From the NCBI GenBank assembly GCA_013362805.1, contig JABFVL010000014.1:31135-95134 (forward strand): a stretch of DNA of 64,000 nt, read 5' to 3'. This DNA comes from Mycobacteriales bacterium (GTDB taxonomy: Bacteria > Actinomycetota > Actinomycetes > Mycobacteriales > QHCE01). The translations under genes were made by a program, and so were the position numbers. The notes under the pieces are model-generated. The model searched no databases. It saw only the letters and a program-made list of their open reading frames with translations, and had not been told where the DNA came from. Shown here piece by piece: positions 37,117 to 46,550 of this stretch (its first letter is position 1; every line of letters starts with the position of its first letter).

Positions 37117-38859
37117 ATGTCGTTCTCAGTCACCATGCCCGCGCTGGGCGAGTCTGTCACCGAAGGCACGATCACCCGCTGGCTCAAACAAGAGGGCGAC
37201 CAAGTTGAGGTAGACGAACCCCTTTTGGAAATCTCGACCGACAAGGTCGACACCGAGATCCCGTCACCAGCCGCTGGCATCCTCACTAAAATCGTGGCCG
37301 CCGAAGACGACACCGTTGAGGTTGGCGCCGAGCTAGCCGTCATCGGTGGCGAGGGCGAAAGCGCACCCGCCGCTGCCCCGGCGCCAGCCGCTCAGCCCGA
37401 GGCTGCCCCAGCTCAGGCCGCACCTGCAGCCCCAGCGCAGCCCGAAGCCGCCGCGCCGGCCGCCACACCAGCCCCATCAAGTGATGCCGCCGATGGCACT
37501 CCGGTCACCATGCCCGCGCTCGGTGAGTCTGTCACCGAAGGCACCATCACCCGCTGGCTGAAGAACGTTGGCGACGATGTCGCCGTCGATGAGCCGCTAC
37601 TAGAGATCTCCACCGACAAGGTCGACACCGAGATCCCATCACCCGTGGCTGGCAAGCTTCTCCAAGTCGTCGCGAACGAAGACGACACGGTAGAGGTCGG
37701 CGGAACGCTCGCCATCATCGGCAGCGGATCAGCCGCATCAGCGAGCGCCGCTCCGACACCAGCCGCTCCCGCGCCTGCCGCGCAGGCACCGGCGCCTCCA
37801 GCTCCGCCGGCACCAACTCCCCCGACCCCTGCTGCTCCAGTCGCGCCGCCAGCGCCTGCCGCACCAGCTCAAACCGCGCCAGCACCACAGCAGCCCGTCG
37901 CCAACAACGGTGGGCCTTCCTCCGCTGGTGGGATCGCCGGATATGTCACGCCGCTGGTACGCAAGCTGGCCAATGAAAACGGCGTAGACCTAGCGTCGGT
38001 ACGAGGCACCGGTGTTGGTGGACGCATCCGCAAACAAGATGTGTTGCAAGCCGCGCAGAGCGCCAAACCGGCCGCACAGCCAGCAGCAGCGCCTAGCGCC
38101 GCGCCAACGAGCACCCCACCTGCGGTTTCGCCGTTGCGGGGCACCACCGAAAAGATGACCCGCATTCGCAAGACCATCGCGGTGCGCATGGTCGAATCGC
38201 TGCAGACCGCAGCACAGTTGACCTCGGTGGTTGAGGTGGACGTCACCAAGATCGCGCACTTGCGCCGTGAGGCGAAGAACGACTTCCAAGCACGGCACGG
38301 CGTAAAGCTCTCCTTCCTGCCGTTCTTCGCTTTGGCAGCCGTGGAAGCGCTCCGCGCACACCCCAAGCTCAACTCGACTGTGGACATGGAAGCCGGAACG
38401 GTGACCTACCATGCGGCTGAGAACTTGAGCATCGCGGTGGACAACGAGCGTGGCTTGGTCGCGCCGGTCATCCAAAACGCCGGCGACCTCAATCTCGGTG
38501 GACTGGCCCGTAAGATCGCCGATCTCGCCGACCGCACTCGCAACAACAAGCTGTCACCTGACGAACTGGCTGGCGGCACTTTCACGGTCACCAACACGGG
38601 TTCACGTGGCGCTCTTCTCGACACGCCTATCGTGAACCTGCCGCAGAGCGCAATCCTGGGCACTGGGGCCGTGGTGAAGCGCGCAGTGGTCGTGGACGAC
38701 CCGAACCTGGGTGAACTCATCGTGCCGCGCTCGATGATGTACCTGTCGCTTAGCTACGACCACCGTGTTGTGGACGGCGCTGACGCCGCCCGCTACCTGG
38801 TCGCGGTGAAAGAACGTCTTGAGGCTGGGGCTTTCCAGTCCGAGCTCGGGCTGTCTTAA
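37117..38859 (+). CDS. sucB: Dihydrolipoamide acyltransferase E2 with two lipoyl domains
   Basis: Two lipoyl domains occur at about residues 1-80 and 130-210. Each has the lipoylated Lys in [14 protein letters not shown]. They are joined by Ala/Pro-rich linkers. A peripheral-subunit-binding domain follows ([19 protein letters not shown], about 275-315), then the trimeric catalytic domain ending with [16 protein letters not shown], which carries the catalytic His and Asp. The 580-residue length fits actinobacterial SucB/DlaT. In mycobacteria the equivalent Rv2215 works in the pyruvate complex, so the acyl substrate is uncertain. LipB and LipA are encoded a few kilobases downstream. Confidence 0.93.
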   Translation: MSFSVTMPALGESVTEGTITRWLKQEGDQVEVDEPLLEISTDKVDTEIPSPAAGILTKIVAAEDDTVEVGAELAVIGGEGESAPAAAPAPAAQPEAAPAQAAPAAPAQPEAAAPAATPAPSSDAADGTPVTMPALGESVTEGTITRWLKNVGDDVAVDEPLLEISTDKVDTEIPSPVAGKLLQVVANEDDTVEVGGTLAIIGSGSAASASAAPTPAAPAPAAQAPAPPAPPAPTPPTPAAPVAPPAPAAPAQTAPAPQQPVANNGGPSSAGGIAGYVTPLVRKLANENGVDLASVRGTGVGGRIRKQDVLQAAQSAKPAAQPAAAPSAAPTSTPPAVSPLRGTTEKMTRIRKTIAVRMVESLQTAAQLTSVVEVDVTKIAHLRREAKNDFQARHGVKLSFLPFFALAAVEALRAHPKLNSTVDMEAGTVTYHAAENLSIAVDNERGLVAPVIQNAGDLNLGGLARKIADLADRTRNNKLSPDELAGGTFTVTNTGSRGALLDTPIVNLPQSAILGTGAVVKRAVVVDDPNLGELIVPRSMMYLSLSYDHRVVDGADAARYLVAVKERLEAGAFQSELGLS

Positions 38860-38872
38860 TTCGCAGTAATTG

Positions 38873-38911
38873 AAAAGGGTGGGTCCTCCATATCGGAGGG
38901 CCCACCCTTTT
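38873..38911. terminator. Intrinsic terminator between the E2 gene and the kinase
   Basis: AAAAGGGTGGG pairs with CCCACCCTTTT, with TCCTCC/GGAGGG extending inward. The stem is flanked by A and T runs and serves both convergent genes. Confidence 0.92.
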
Positions 38912-38961
38912 GTTTACATCGATCGGGCCGCAGTGGCGCGAAATGCCGTCGCTAGTCTCGA

Positions 38962-40503
38962 CTAGTTAAGTGTTTCGATTTCGGCAATGCGCCAGTCTCC
39001 CTCTACTTTGGTCAATGTCATCACGAGCTCGCGTTGCTCTGCTGCGGGCACCCGCTGCACAACGGCGCCATGGGAGTCGTACACCTCGTAGGCTTGCATC
39101 GCATCACGGACCTTAAGACGCACTCGAGTATCACCGTCGGGCTCAGCTGAAAGCACGTCTATATCGTGCCGAACATTGCGTGCGGTGTGCCGGTTGGCGG
39201 ACATTGTGCTGATTTGCTGAGTGTCCGTGCGCAAAGGCTGGCTGTCTGGCGCATAAACGTCGGTCAGCTTTTGGGGATCCGCGACCTCAAAAGCCGCCGC
39301 TCGTTGATTGTCGAGCTCAGTGATGATGTCTGTCCACTGTGGTGACGTAATGGCGCTGGTGGCTACGTCATGATTTTCCGGAGCTGAGCGCCCCGCCGCG
39401 TTGCCCTCGCTGTGGGTGTTTGTGGCTCTGTGCGCTCGATCGCTGGAGATAGACTCTTGGCTGAGGGTTGCCCATGCGACTCCCGCCCCCACCATCACAA
39501 GCACAACCGCGGCAGCCGCCCAAAATATCCGTGGTGGGAGCCGCCATTGGATGCCACGAAATGCTGGTGAGGGCCGACGCGCCCACGTGGCGGCGAGCCA
39601 TTCGCGAAGAACGGTGAAAGGGCCCCGCTTAGCGAGAACAGGTTCATTGTTCTTGGGCGTTACCGCCCTGGTGTGCACTTGGCTGTCGTCAACATTTGCC
39701 ACGCTGGTCAGGAGTTCGGCTAGCTCAGGGCGTTCTTCACGGTGAGGCGCTAGTGCCCGCCAAAGTGCTGCCACGAGCGCGGGTGGCGCATGCGCCGCTT
39801 TGGCTTGTTCAGCCCAATAGTCCCGACTGACGACGGGACCGCCGATGATCGCGTATGCCGCGACGGCCGCCAAGCCGTACACATCTGAAGAGCTACTGTA
39901 TTTGGTGCCATAGGCGAGCTCAGGATCAAGGAAGCCATCGGTTCCGCACACCGTGGAGGTCGCTTCTGCGGTGCGCGCGGCCCCGAGGTCGGCGAGGATG
40001 GCCCGCCCTGAAGTCGAGAACAACACGTTTCGTGGTGATAGGTCTCCGTGATACAACTCGGCCTGGTGAAGGACAGTTAAGACTGAGCCCAACGTGCCAA
40101 TGATCTCGATGACTTTGTTGGCGGGCAGCGGCCCCTCTTTCTTTACCGCGCTGCGCAGGTCGCCCCCGGCGGCGTATTCCAGAACCAGAGCTGGACCTTC
40201 ACCCGTTTCCACGACTCCCCCGCAGCGCACGAGACTGGGGTGCGTGAATTCGTTGAGCAGCTCAGCTTCGCGGCGCAGCGCCTTGGTTTGTTGAGCCACG
40301 CTGAGCGTGGGCCGATTCCCACGCAATGTGCCCTGACTGGCAGCTGTCGCCGTATTGGATCCAGAGGCGAGAGGACGAGCCAGCACACGTTTAAGCGCGA
40401 CGAGTTCTCCAGTAGCGGCGCGGGCCAGCAGAACTTCACTGCTGGCCCCGCTAGCCAATGTTTTCAGCACGGTAAAGCCTGGAATGTTCAGCTCAGGTTC
40501 CAT
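38962..40503 (-). CDS. Membrane Ser/Thr protein kinase-like protein with HGD catalytic motif
   Basis: The kinase domain (about residues 1-265) has LASGASSEVLLAR as the glycine loop, Lys38 in VALKRV, HGDLSPRNVLF with His152, Asp154 and Asn159, and DLG at 172-174 in place of DFG. HGD replaces HRD, and about 30 residues are inserted between Lys38 and the C-helix. One membrane helix (AAAAVVLVMVGAGVAWATL, near 335) precedes an external domain with an NTF2-like pattern ending DWRIAEIETLN. Catalytic Lys and both Asp are kept, so activity is possible. It starts 17 bases after metB on the same strand. Confidence 0.85.
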   Translation of the reverse strand: MEPELNIPGFTVLKTLASGASSEVLLARAATGELVALKRVLARPLASGSNTATAASQGTLRGNRPTLSVAQQTKALRREAELLNEFTHPSLVRCGGVVETGEGPALVLEYAAGGDLRSAVKKEGPLPANKVIEIIGTLGSVLTVLHQAELYHGDLSPRNVLFSTSGRAILADLGAARTAEATSTVCGTDGFLDPELAYGTKYSSSSDVYGLAAVAAYAIIGGPVVSRDYWAEQAKAAHAPPALVAALWRALAPHREERPELAELLTSVANVDDSQVHTRAVTPKNNEPVLAKRGPFTVLREWLAATWARRPSPAFRGIQWRLPPRIFWAAAAVVLVMVGAGVAWATLSQESISSDRAHRATNTHSEGNAAGRSAPENHDVATSAITSPQWTDIITELDNQRAAAFEVADPQKLTDVYAPDSQPLRTDTQQISTMSANRHTARNVRHDIDVLSAEPDGDTRVRLKVRDAMQAYEVYDSHGAVVQRVPAAEQRELVMTLTKVEGDWRIAEIETLN

Positions 40504-40520
40504 GCGTTCAGGCTACGGAA

Positions 40521-41702
40521 TTACGACAGAACCACCGTCGCGTTTTCCACAGCGAGCGCCGCGTAGAGATCGCTGATGAGGTCATCAGGATCTTCGATGC
40601 CTACCGAGAGTCGTAGCAGCCCGTCATCGATGCCCGCTTCTTGCCGAGCTTGGGGACTCATCGATGCGTGCGTCATGCTGGCCGGATGCGCGATGAGGCT
40701 TTCCACACCGCCCAGCGACTCAGCAAGCGTGAAGCAACGCAACGCATTGACGAAGTCAGGCACGGCGCTGGCATCACGCAAGGTGAAACTGAGCATCGCA
40801 CCAAATCCGGCTTGTTGTCGCGCCGCGATTTCGTGTCCCTCATGGTCAACAAATCCGGGCCAATAGACGCGCTTCACTTGTGGGTTTTCGATTAGCGCGT
40901 AGGCCACCGCTTGCGCGTTTTCTTGATGGGCGCGGATGCGTGGTCCGAGCGTCCGGATGCCTCTAAGGGTCAGAAATGAGTCAAATGGAGCTCCACTTAG
41001 ACCCAAACAGTTCGCCCACCAAGCAAGTTCGGCTTGCACTTCCGTATCACGGGCGATGACCGCACCGCCGACCACGTCGCTGTGGCCGTTGAGGTATTTA
41101 GTAGTGGAATGAATGACAACGTCCGCGCCCCGTTTCAATGGCCGTTGAATTGCCGGTGACAGGAACGTGTTGTCAACGACCACCAATGCGCCGGCCGCGT
41201 GCGCGGCGATGCTCACTGCTTCGATGTCGACGATGCGCAGTAGTGGGTTAGAGGGCGTTTCAACCCATACCAGCGCGGGATCTTGACTCAGTGCGGCTTG
41301 TAGTGCGTTCGGATCATTGAAGTCAACAAAAGTAACTTTGAAGCGGTTGTGCCGACTCCAGGCGTCGAGTAGCCGCCAGGTTCCGCCGTAGCAGTCATGG
41401 GTGGCGACGATGTGTCCTCCGGTGGGGACCAGCTCGCCGACGAGTGTCACGGCGGCCATGCCCGAGGCGGTGATGCAGGCCCCGGCGCCGTGTTCTAGTT
41501 CGGCGAGTGCGTCAGCGAGCTGGTCGCGTGTTGGGTTACCGGATCTGGTGTAGTCGTACTCGCCTTTGTGACCGTAGCCAGCGAAGGCGAAGTTTGAGGA
41601 GAGGTAGAGCGGTGGGACGACGGCACCGTGCGCGGTGTCTGTGGCGATTCCCGCGCGCACACTCTTCGTCAATGGTGACAATTCGGGCATTGAATCGGTC
41701 AT
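40521..41702 (-). CDS. metB: Cystathionine gamma-synthase/lyase family PLP enzyme
   Basis: PLP Lys lies in IHSTTKYLNGHSDVVGG. YDYTRSGNPTRDQLADAL and ITASGMAAVT are also family signatures, and VESLIAHPASMTHASM is near the C-terminus. At 393 residues it is full length. Synthase (O-acylhomoserine plus cysteine) and lyase members cannot be separated by sequence alone, but the metX gene 34 bases upstream and a SAM riboswitch favour the synthase role. ATG 41702. Confidence 0.88.
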   Translation of the reverse strand: MTDSMPELSPLTKSVRAGIATDTAHGAVVPPLYLSSNFAFAGYGHKGEYDYTRSGNPTRDQLADALAELEHGAGACITASGMAAVTLVGELVPTGGHIVATHDCYGGTWRLLDAWSRHNRFKVTFVDFNDPNALQAALSQDPALVWVETPSNPLLRIVDIEAVSIAAHAAGALVVVDNTFLSPAIQRPLKRGADVVIHSTTKYLNGHSDVVGGAVIARDTEVQAELAWWANCLGLSGAPFDSFLTLRGIRTLGPRIRAHQENAQAVAYALIENPQVKRVYWPGFVDHEGHEIAARQQAGFGAMLSFTLRDASAVPDFVNALRCFTLAESLGGVESLIAHPASMTHASMSPQARQEAGIDDGLLRLSVGIEDPDDLISDLYAALAVENATVVLS

Positions 41703-41736
41703 GATGCAAGACCTTTCTTCAAGTGTGGCGACTGAA

Positions 41737-42660
41737 TTACAACGGCAGCAGGGCGGCGATGCGGGCGGGTTCTTTTAGGAATGTGTCGTGACCGTAATGA
41801 CCATCGACCTCGTGTAGGCGCACCGGCCCGCCGATCGCGCCAGCCAAAGTGCGCATGTCTTCGAGTGGAACCAAGCGGTCTTGTCGAATCGCAATCAATG
41901 TCGTTGTCGCGTTGATGTGAGCTGGCACGACATTGTGTAGGTCCGCCGATTCGGAAAGCGCGAGAAAACGGCTCGGGCTCACCGCGGCGACGAAACGTTC
42001 CCCTACCGCGTCCAAATAGCTTTCGACGCTAAATCGGGTGGGCCCCACGGTGGGCTTGGCGCTGAATCTGTCGGCGAACTCATCGGAGCTGCGATATGTG
42101 GTGACCGCCAATGCCCGCGCCAGCGCTAGACCTTCATTGCCGGGTCGCAAAGCCACAATCCGTCGTTGGATGACCCGCAGTGCGGTTGCCATGGGGTGGG
42201 AGCGATGTGCCGCGCTCGCGACAACAAGAGAATCGAGGGGCTGTTGTTCGGCAAAAGCCAAGGCGACCATGCCGCCATAGGAGTAACCAATAAATCCGTG
42301 CGCGACTTCACCTAGTTCAGCGATAACCCCGGCGATTGCCTGCGCTTGATCTCCGGTGGCAATGACCGGGGCTTCTATGTCGTGGGCGGTAAGCCAATCA
42401 ATACTCAAGATTTGGTGACGTTCCAAATCGAGTTCGGCGACACCAGATTCCCACCAACCGCTTTGGGTTTCATCTGATGTGGCCGAAGCGCGTCGGCCCG
42501 CTGAGGTTCCACCGGCCAAAATGTACAGCGGCGCGCCTGGGGCCCCCATTATTCGGTAACGGACACTGACGGGAATCGTGCCCGTTCCATAGGTGGGATT
42601 AATCGCTACATGCGCGGTGCCATCTAGGGCCCGGCTACATGACGCGGTGGTAAGGGTCAT
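41737..42660 (-). CDS. metX: MetX-family homoserine O-acyltransferase (alpha/beta hydrolase fold)
   Basis: The nucleophile Ser is in HGFIGYSYGGMVAL, and the His is in EVDGHYGHDTFL near the C-terminus. The acidic residue is probably in IRQDRLVPLED. At 307 residues it is shorter than the usual 370-residue MetX and belongs to the short branch. It activates homoserine with an acyl group for MetB; acetyl or succinyl cannot be told. GGAG lies about 10 bases before ATG 42660. The riboswitch leader runs from 42738 to 42844. Confidence 0.83.
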   Translation of the reverse strand: MTLTTASCSRALDGTAHVAINPTYGTGTIPVSVRYRIMGAPGAPLYILAGGTSAGRRASATSDETQSGWWESGVAELDLERHQILSIDWLTAHDIEAPVIATGDQAQAIAGVIAELGEVAHGFIGYSYGGMVALAFAEQQPLDSLVVASAAHRSHPMATALRVIQRRIVALRPGNEGLALARALAVTTYRSSDEFADRFSAKPTVGPTRFSVESYLDAVGERFVAAVSPSRFLALSESADLHNVVPAHINATTTLIAIRQDRLVPLEDMRTLAGAIGGPVRLHEVDGHYGHDTFLKEPARIAALLPL

Positions 42661-42737
42661 TACGGTTCTCCAGCCTGTCAGCGAAGAGAAACCCTACGGA
42701 TATACGAATAGTGCGGATCGCGACTGCTCGCGACCAC

Positions 42738-42844
42738 CCATCTATCGCGGGCCGGTTGGCCCCCGCAGGAGTTGGCACCGGGCGGCGTGAAGTCCGCTGG
42801 TTGCCCCGGCGTCAAAGGGCCTGTCCCTCAGCCGGTCTCGATGG
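42738..42844 (-). promoter_or_regulatory. SAM-I (S-box) riboswitch upstream of metX
   Basis: On the minus strand the segments occur in S-box order: P1 arm CCATC, GAGACCGGCTGAGGGACAGG, CCC, TTTGACGCCGGGGCAACC, then GGTGCCAACTCCTGC, and a closing GATAGATGG. The conserved GAGGGA, GGCAACC-like (GGGCAACC), GGTGCCAA and P1 pairing (42840-42844 with 42738-42742) match the SAM-I class. A stem over about 42722-42737 (CGCGA/TCGCG) lies between it and the metX start and may be the expression platform. Binding SAM would turn metX-metB off. Confidence 0.9.
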
Positions 42845-42959
42845 ATTGCATTCAAACCATGCCAGTACGGCGGGCTGGCCGTCAAGCACGTTTGCTCAGT
42901 GGCGAAAACCTCAGGCATCAGATATGCAGCTTGCGCGACAAGCGAAGTAGGGTTATTCC

Positions 42960-43598
42960 GTGACGACACCCACCACAGAGTTGACCGTCATCCGCGCTGG
43001 TCTGGTGCCTTATGAGCAAGCGTGGGAGCGGCAAAAACAGATCCATGAAGCTCGCATGCAGGGCGCGATCCCAGACACGGTGCTGCTACTGGAACACCCC
43101 AGTGTGTACACGGCGGGAAAGCGCACACTCGATGAGCATCGCCCTACTGACGGCACGCCGGTTATCGATGTTGATCGCGGCGGATTGATCACGTGGCATG
43201 GGCCGGGCCAATTGGTGGGCTACCCCATTGTGCGCCTTGGTGTACCACTAGATGTGGTGGCTTATGTCCGGCGCATTGAAGACATGTTGATGGCCGTATG
43301 TGACGAGCTTGGTCTGGCTACCACGCGCGTGGAAGGACGCAGCGGCGTGTGGGTGAGGGCGGATGACAAAGGCCCAGATCGTAAGGTTGCCGCTATCGGC
43401 GTGCGGGTGCGCTGGGGAGTTGCGATGCACGGCTTCGCGCTAAACTGTGACCCTGATTTGACGAAGTTTGACGCTATCGTCCCGTGCGGTTTAAACGACG
43501 CGAGCGTGACATCCTTGTCTCAGGAGCTTGGTCGGCCCATGCCGGTGGCCGAGGTTATCGACCTCGTCGAAGCTCGCCTTCCGATGTTGACGCGCTAA
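42960..43598 (+). CDS. lipB: Octanoyl-(acyl-carrier-protein):protein octanoyltransferase
   Basis: LipB puts octanoate from ACP onto lipoyl domains. GRSGVWVR, the catalytic Lys in [10 protein letters not shown] and the acyl-accepting Cys in [14 protein letters not shown] are visible, plus [17 protein letters not shown]. The 212-residue protein starts at GTG 42960. No strong ribosome-binding site is seen. The targets include the E2 protein at 37117. Confidence 0.95.
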   Translation: MTTPTTELTVIRAGLVPYEQAWERQKQIHEARMQGAIPDTVLLLEHPSVYTAGKRTLDEHRPTDGTPVIDVDRGGLITWHGPGQLVGYPIVRLGVPLDVVAYVRRIEDMLMAVCDELGLATTRVEGRSGVWVRADDKGPDRKVAAIGVRVRWGVAMHGFALNCDPDLTKFDAIVPCGLNDASVTSLSQELGRPMPVAEVIDLVEARLPMLTR

Positions 43599-43611
43599 AA
43601 GTTGACACCGT

Positions 43612-43648
43612 TAGGCGGCCATTGTGACAAGCGGGGGTTAGCCGCCTA
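43612..43648 (+). terminator. Weak hairpin after lipB
   Basis: TAGGCGGC (43612-43619) pairs with GCCGCCTA (43641-43648) over a 21-base loop, shortly after the lipB stop. There is no T tract. Confidence 0.3.
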
Positions 43649-43770
43649 GGATTATCCTCACCAGCGACGGTGCGCTAGATTCTCCGCATTTTCGCGTGTC
43701 AACCACTTATCTGTTGAAATAGCCGTTAACGTCGGTATTTCGGTAAGTGACTACTGGAGGGGGCGGTACG

Positions 43771-44286
43771 GTGAGTGAGGCGATCAGCGCGCCCCTGAAA
43801 ACCTGGCGCCAGGTTCCCACTTTCTCGTCGGATCCGCATCCGATCAGCGCACCGCCGATGAAGCTTCCCCGAAAAGAAAGCACTCCCGCACAGCGAACCA
43901 TGCGTTATGCCCGATTTAGCCTAGAAAATACGGCGAGCATCTTCACGTATCGGGCTAGCGGCACCATGGTGCCCTGCCCATTGTGGATCGCCCCCTACGC
44001 CGGCCGACTACTCGCCTGGACGCACAGCAAAGACGGGCTTCTCGAGCGAATTGCGACCCAGCCCCACGTTCAGATCGCACCCTGCGATGGGAGAGGTCGA
44101 CTACTCGCCGAGCCAGTTCCTGTCACCGGGCGCGTCTTGCTCGCCGAAGAGCTACCCACCGCAAAAGTCGCAATGCAGGCGAAATATGGCTGGCGGTTCG
44201 GCGCCGCCCGCGTCAGCGCCGCGCTTGCCCGAGCCCTCATGCTGCGCCCAGGGCGCCCGGCAGGGCTCGAACTCACCTTGGACTAG
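43771..44286 (+). CDS. PPOX-class (pyridoxamine oxidase-like) flavin/F420 protein
   Basis: The split-barrel PPOX pattern is visible in [16 protein letters not shown], then [20 protein letters not shown] and [16 protein letters not shown] 43771 has GGAGGGGG eight bases upstream and gives 171 residues. Members use FMN or F420 and often reduce or bind flavin-type substrates. The function here is not known. It lies between lipB and lipA, an insertion relative to mycobacteria. The N-terminal 35 residues are Pro-rich and unlike the family core. Confidence 0.75.
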   Translation: MSEAISAPLKTWRQVPTFSSDPHPISAPPMKLPRKESTPAQRTMRYARFSLENTASIFTYRASGTMVPCPLWIAPYAGRLLAWTHSKDGLLERIATQPHVQIAPCDGRGRLLAEPVPVTGRVLLAEELPTAKVAMQAKYGWRFGAARVSAALARALMLRPGRPAGLELTLD

Positions 44287-44324
44287 CACCCGCCCTGGCG
44301 CTTGCCAAACAACGACGTAGGCTA

Positions 44325-45263
44325 ATGCGCGTGAGTGTTATTCAGCCCGAAGGTCGCAAGCTACTGCGGATCGAAGCGCGTAACGCAGAAACCCCCATCG
44401 AACGTAAGCCGCCGTGGATCAAAACACGTGCGGTGATGGGGCCGGAGTACACACAACTCAAGAATCTGGTCCAGAGCGAAAAGCTCCACACCGTGTGTGA
44501 AGAAGCCGGCTGCCCGAACATCTTCGAGTGTTGGGAAGACCGAGAAGCGACGTTCCTGATCGGCGGCGACCAATGCACCCGGCGGTGCGACTTCTGCCAG
44601 ATCGACACAGGTAAACCCGCCGAACTGGATCGCGATGAGCCCCGGCGAGTCGCCGAGAGCGTTCAAACCATGGGCCTGCGGTACGCCACCGTCACTGGTG
44701 TCGCCCGCGACGACCTGCCAGATGGCGGCTCCTGGTTGTACGCCGAAACCGCTCGGCAGATTCACGCGATGGTGCCAGGGTGTGGAGTCGAGTTGCTGAT
44801 TCCCGACTTCAACGCGAAACCCGATCAGCTCGCCGAGGTTTTCTCGGCCAAGCCTGAGGTTTTGGCGCACAACATCGAGACTGTGCCACGCATCTTCAAG
44901 CGGATTCGGCCAGCCTTCCGTTACGAGCGCTCGCTTGATGTCATTCGCCAAGCTCGCGCCGACGGCCTGGTCACCAAGTCCAATCTGATCTTGGGCATGG
45001 GCGAAGAGCGCCACGAAATTAGCCAAGCTTTGCAAGACCTGCACGACGCCGGTTGCGACCTTGTCACCATCACCCAATATCTGCGCCCCTCACCACGCCA
45101 CCACCCAGTGGAGCGATGGGTGCGGCCAGAGGAATTCGTCGAGCTGACCGAAGAGGCTGAAGAGATCGGGTTCGCTGGCGTGTTGTCGGGTCCACTTGTT
45201 CGGTCTTCCTACCGGGCTGGACGCCTCTACAAGCAGGCGATTGAGGCTCGCACCGCCGCCTAG
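44325..45263 (+). CDS. lipA: Lipoyl synthase
   Basis: LipA inserts two sulfurs at C6 and C8 of the octanoyl group. The auxiliary cluster Cys are in [13 protein letters not shown], the radical-[11 protein letters not shown] follows, and RSSYRAG near the C-terminus carries the terminal Ser. [12 protein letters not shown] and [15 protein letters not shown] are family hallmarks. ATG 44325 or GTG 44331 are both acceptable starts; the second matches many relatives. Length is about 312 residues. It completes the lipoylation pair with lipB. Confidence 0.95.
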   Translation: MRVSVIQPEGRKLLRIEARNAETPIERKPPWIKTRAVMGPEYTQLKNLVQSEKLHTVCEEAGCPNIFECWEDREATFLIGGDQCTRRCDFCQIDTGKPAELDRDEPRRVAESVQTMGLRYATVTGVARDDLPDGGSWLYAETARQIHAMVPGCGVELLIPDFNAKPDQLAEVFSAKPEVLAHNIETVPRIFKRIRPAFRYERSLDVIRQARADGLVTKSNLILGMGEERHEISQALQDLHDAGCDLVTITQYLRPSPRHHPVERWVRPEEFVELTEEAEEIGFAGVLSGPLVRSSYRAGRLYKQAIEARTAA

Positions 45264-45316
45264 CGGCGCGGACCTGCACCAAGTGGCGCGCACGTGGGCC
45301 GATAGACTCTATAGCT

Positions 45317-46003
45317 ATGGCCAAAGAACCCGAGAAGGTAACCTTCCGGGACCGTGTGCGCCAAATTGGCGTTGCGTTCTCGTTCACCCGCAAACACGAC
45401 AAGCTGCTGTTCTTGTGGCTCGCCTTGGGCGTTCTGGTGCCGTTGGGCATCGGCTTGGGCCTTGCCGCATATTTTGATAACTGGCTCGTGTTCGCACCGC
45501 TGGCCGTGGTCACGGCCATCATCGGGGGTTTGCTCGTCTTTGGTCGACGAGTCACTAAGGCCACCTTCGCCGAGGTTGAAGGAAAACCTGGTGCCGCTGT
45601 GGCAATTGTGCAAAACATGCGTGGCCAGTGGCGAGTGACCCCAGCTGTGGCATTTACCCCACAGCAAGACATGGTTCACCGCGTAGTCGGCCGTCCTGGC
45701 GTCATTTTGCTCATCGAAGGTGCGGCGCCACGCTTGAAAAACATGATCGTGCAGGAAAAGAAGCGGATTAATCGAGTGGCCTCCGACACCCCGATTTACG
45801 AGGTGGTGTTGGGCGATGGCGAAGGAGAAATCCCGATCCGCAAACTTCAATCGCACTTTGTGAAAATGCCCCGCAACATCACCGCGCGCCAGGTAAATGT
45901 CATTGAAGAGCGGCTTAGCGCGCTGGGCGCGCGCCCGCCGGTTCCTCAGGGGCCATTGCCGAAGAATGCTCGTCCACCGAAGATGAAGATGCAGCGGCGT
46001 TAA
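45317..46003 (+). CDS. DUF4191 membrane protein
   Basis: The 228-residue protein begins MAKEPEKVTFRDRVRQIG and has two membrane helices near residues 30-75 (LLFLWLALGVLVPLGIGLGL and VFAPLAVVTAIIGGLLV). A cytosolic part follows with EGKPGAAVAIVQNMRG and HRVVGRPGVILL. This order is DUF4191, conserved next to lipA and glnA in actinobacteria, including Rv2219. No function is assigned. The 3' end overlaps the RDD gene by 89 bases. Confidence 0.92.
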   Translation: MAKEPEKVTFRDRVRQIGVAFSFTRKHDKLLFLWLALGVLVPLGIGLGLAAYFDNWLVFAPLAVVTAIIGGLLVFGRRVTKATFAEVEGKPGAAVAIVQNMRGQWRVTPAVAFTPQQDMVHRVVGRPGVILLIEGAAPRLKNMIVQEKKRINRVASDTPIYEVVLGDGEGEIPIRKLQSHFVKMPRNITARQVNVIEERLSALGARPPVPQGPLPKNARPPKMKMQRR

Positions 46004-46355
46004 CCCGCACAATCAAGGAGTTCGCGGCGCGGTCATGCCAGCCTTGACCGCGCTTGTTCGTCAGCACCGCTGGCACCACAAGTTGCAGCAGTATCGTGCG
46101 GACCAGCGCACGAATTATCCCGATGCGCCCGCCATCATCGATGCGCACACAAGCAAGCCCCAATAGCCGCATGCCAATTGTTTGACCAAATAGCCCCGTG
46201 AAAAATGTGTAATAGCCCAGCAAAACAGCTGCGCTCGTCAGCCGGGGCGGCTCGGGACTGGTGATGAGTGCAGCCACCGCGGCACTCAATACGCAGTCAA
46301 TGAGGAGCGCGGCTACCCGGCGCCCTGAGCCTGCCGCATCACGTTCTTGTTTCAC
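45915..46355 (-). CDS. RDD family membrane protein
   Basis: RRVAALLIDCVLSAAVAALI supplies the Arg-Asp pattern of the RDD family, and QTIGMRLLGLACVRIDDG is the second hallmark. Three membrane segments are visible. The 146-residue protein converges on DUF4191 and overlaps it by 89 bases, both ends coding. It is the counterpart of mycobacterial Rv2219A. The tail from about residue 115 is Ala/Ser/Pro-rich and lies in the overlap. Confidence 0.85.
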   Translation of the reverse strand: MKQERDAAGSGRRVAALLIDCVLSAAVAALITSPEPPRLTSAAVLLGYYTFFTGLFGQTIGMRLLGLACVRIDDGGRIGIIRALVRTILLQLVVPAVLTNKRGQGWHDRAANSLIVRVNAAASSSSVDEHSSAMAPEEPAGARPAR

Positions 46356-46453
46356 CTGGTCAGCTTAATCGGCCTAGATGCGGCGTGATCTGCGTCCCCT
46401 TTTGCCCCAGTTTGGCGGCCGGGCGCGACCTATGTCACACGCCTGCAAGTTTC

Positions 46454-46480
46454 TTAACATGCACGAAACATTTGGGACAT
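46454..46480 (+). promoter_or_regulatory. Candidate GlnR operator upstream of glnA
   Basis: TTAAC-N6-GAAAC-N6-GACAT at 46454-46480 resembles the actinobacterial GlnR box (GTnAC-n6-GAAAC repeated). It is about 70 bases before the glnA ATG. The third element is weak. Confidence 0.6.
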
Positions 46481-46550
46481 GCCGGAGCAATCGGGACTGC
46501 ATATGTTCGGGTTCGTTGTGCAGCAACCGCAAACCGCTAGGGAGTTTGAC

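Noticed and set aside
38962..40503. Pseudokinase call for the HGD kinase
   Set aside because: The catalytic Lys38, Asp154 and Asp172 are all present, so loss of activity cannot be claimed.
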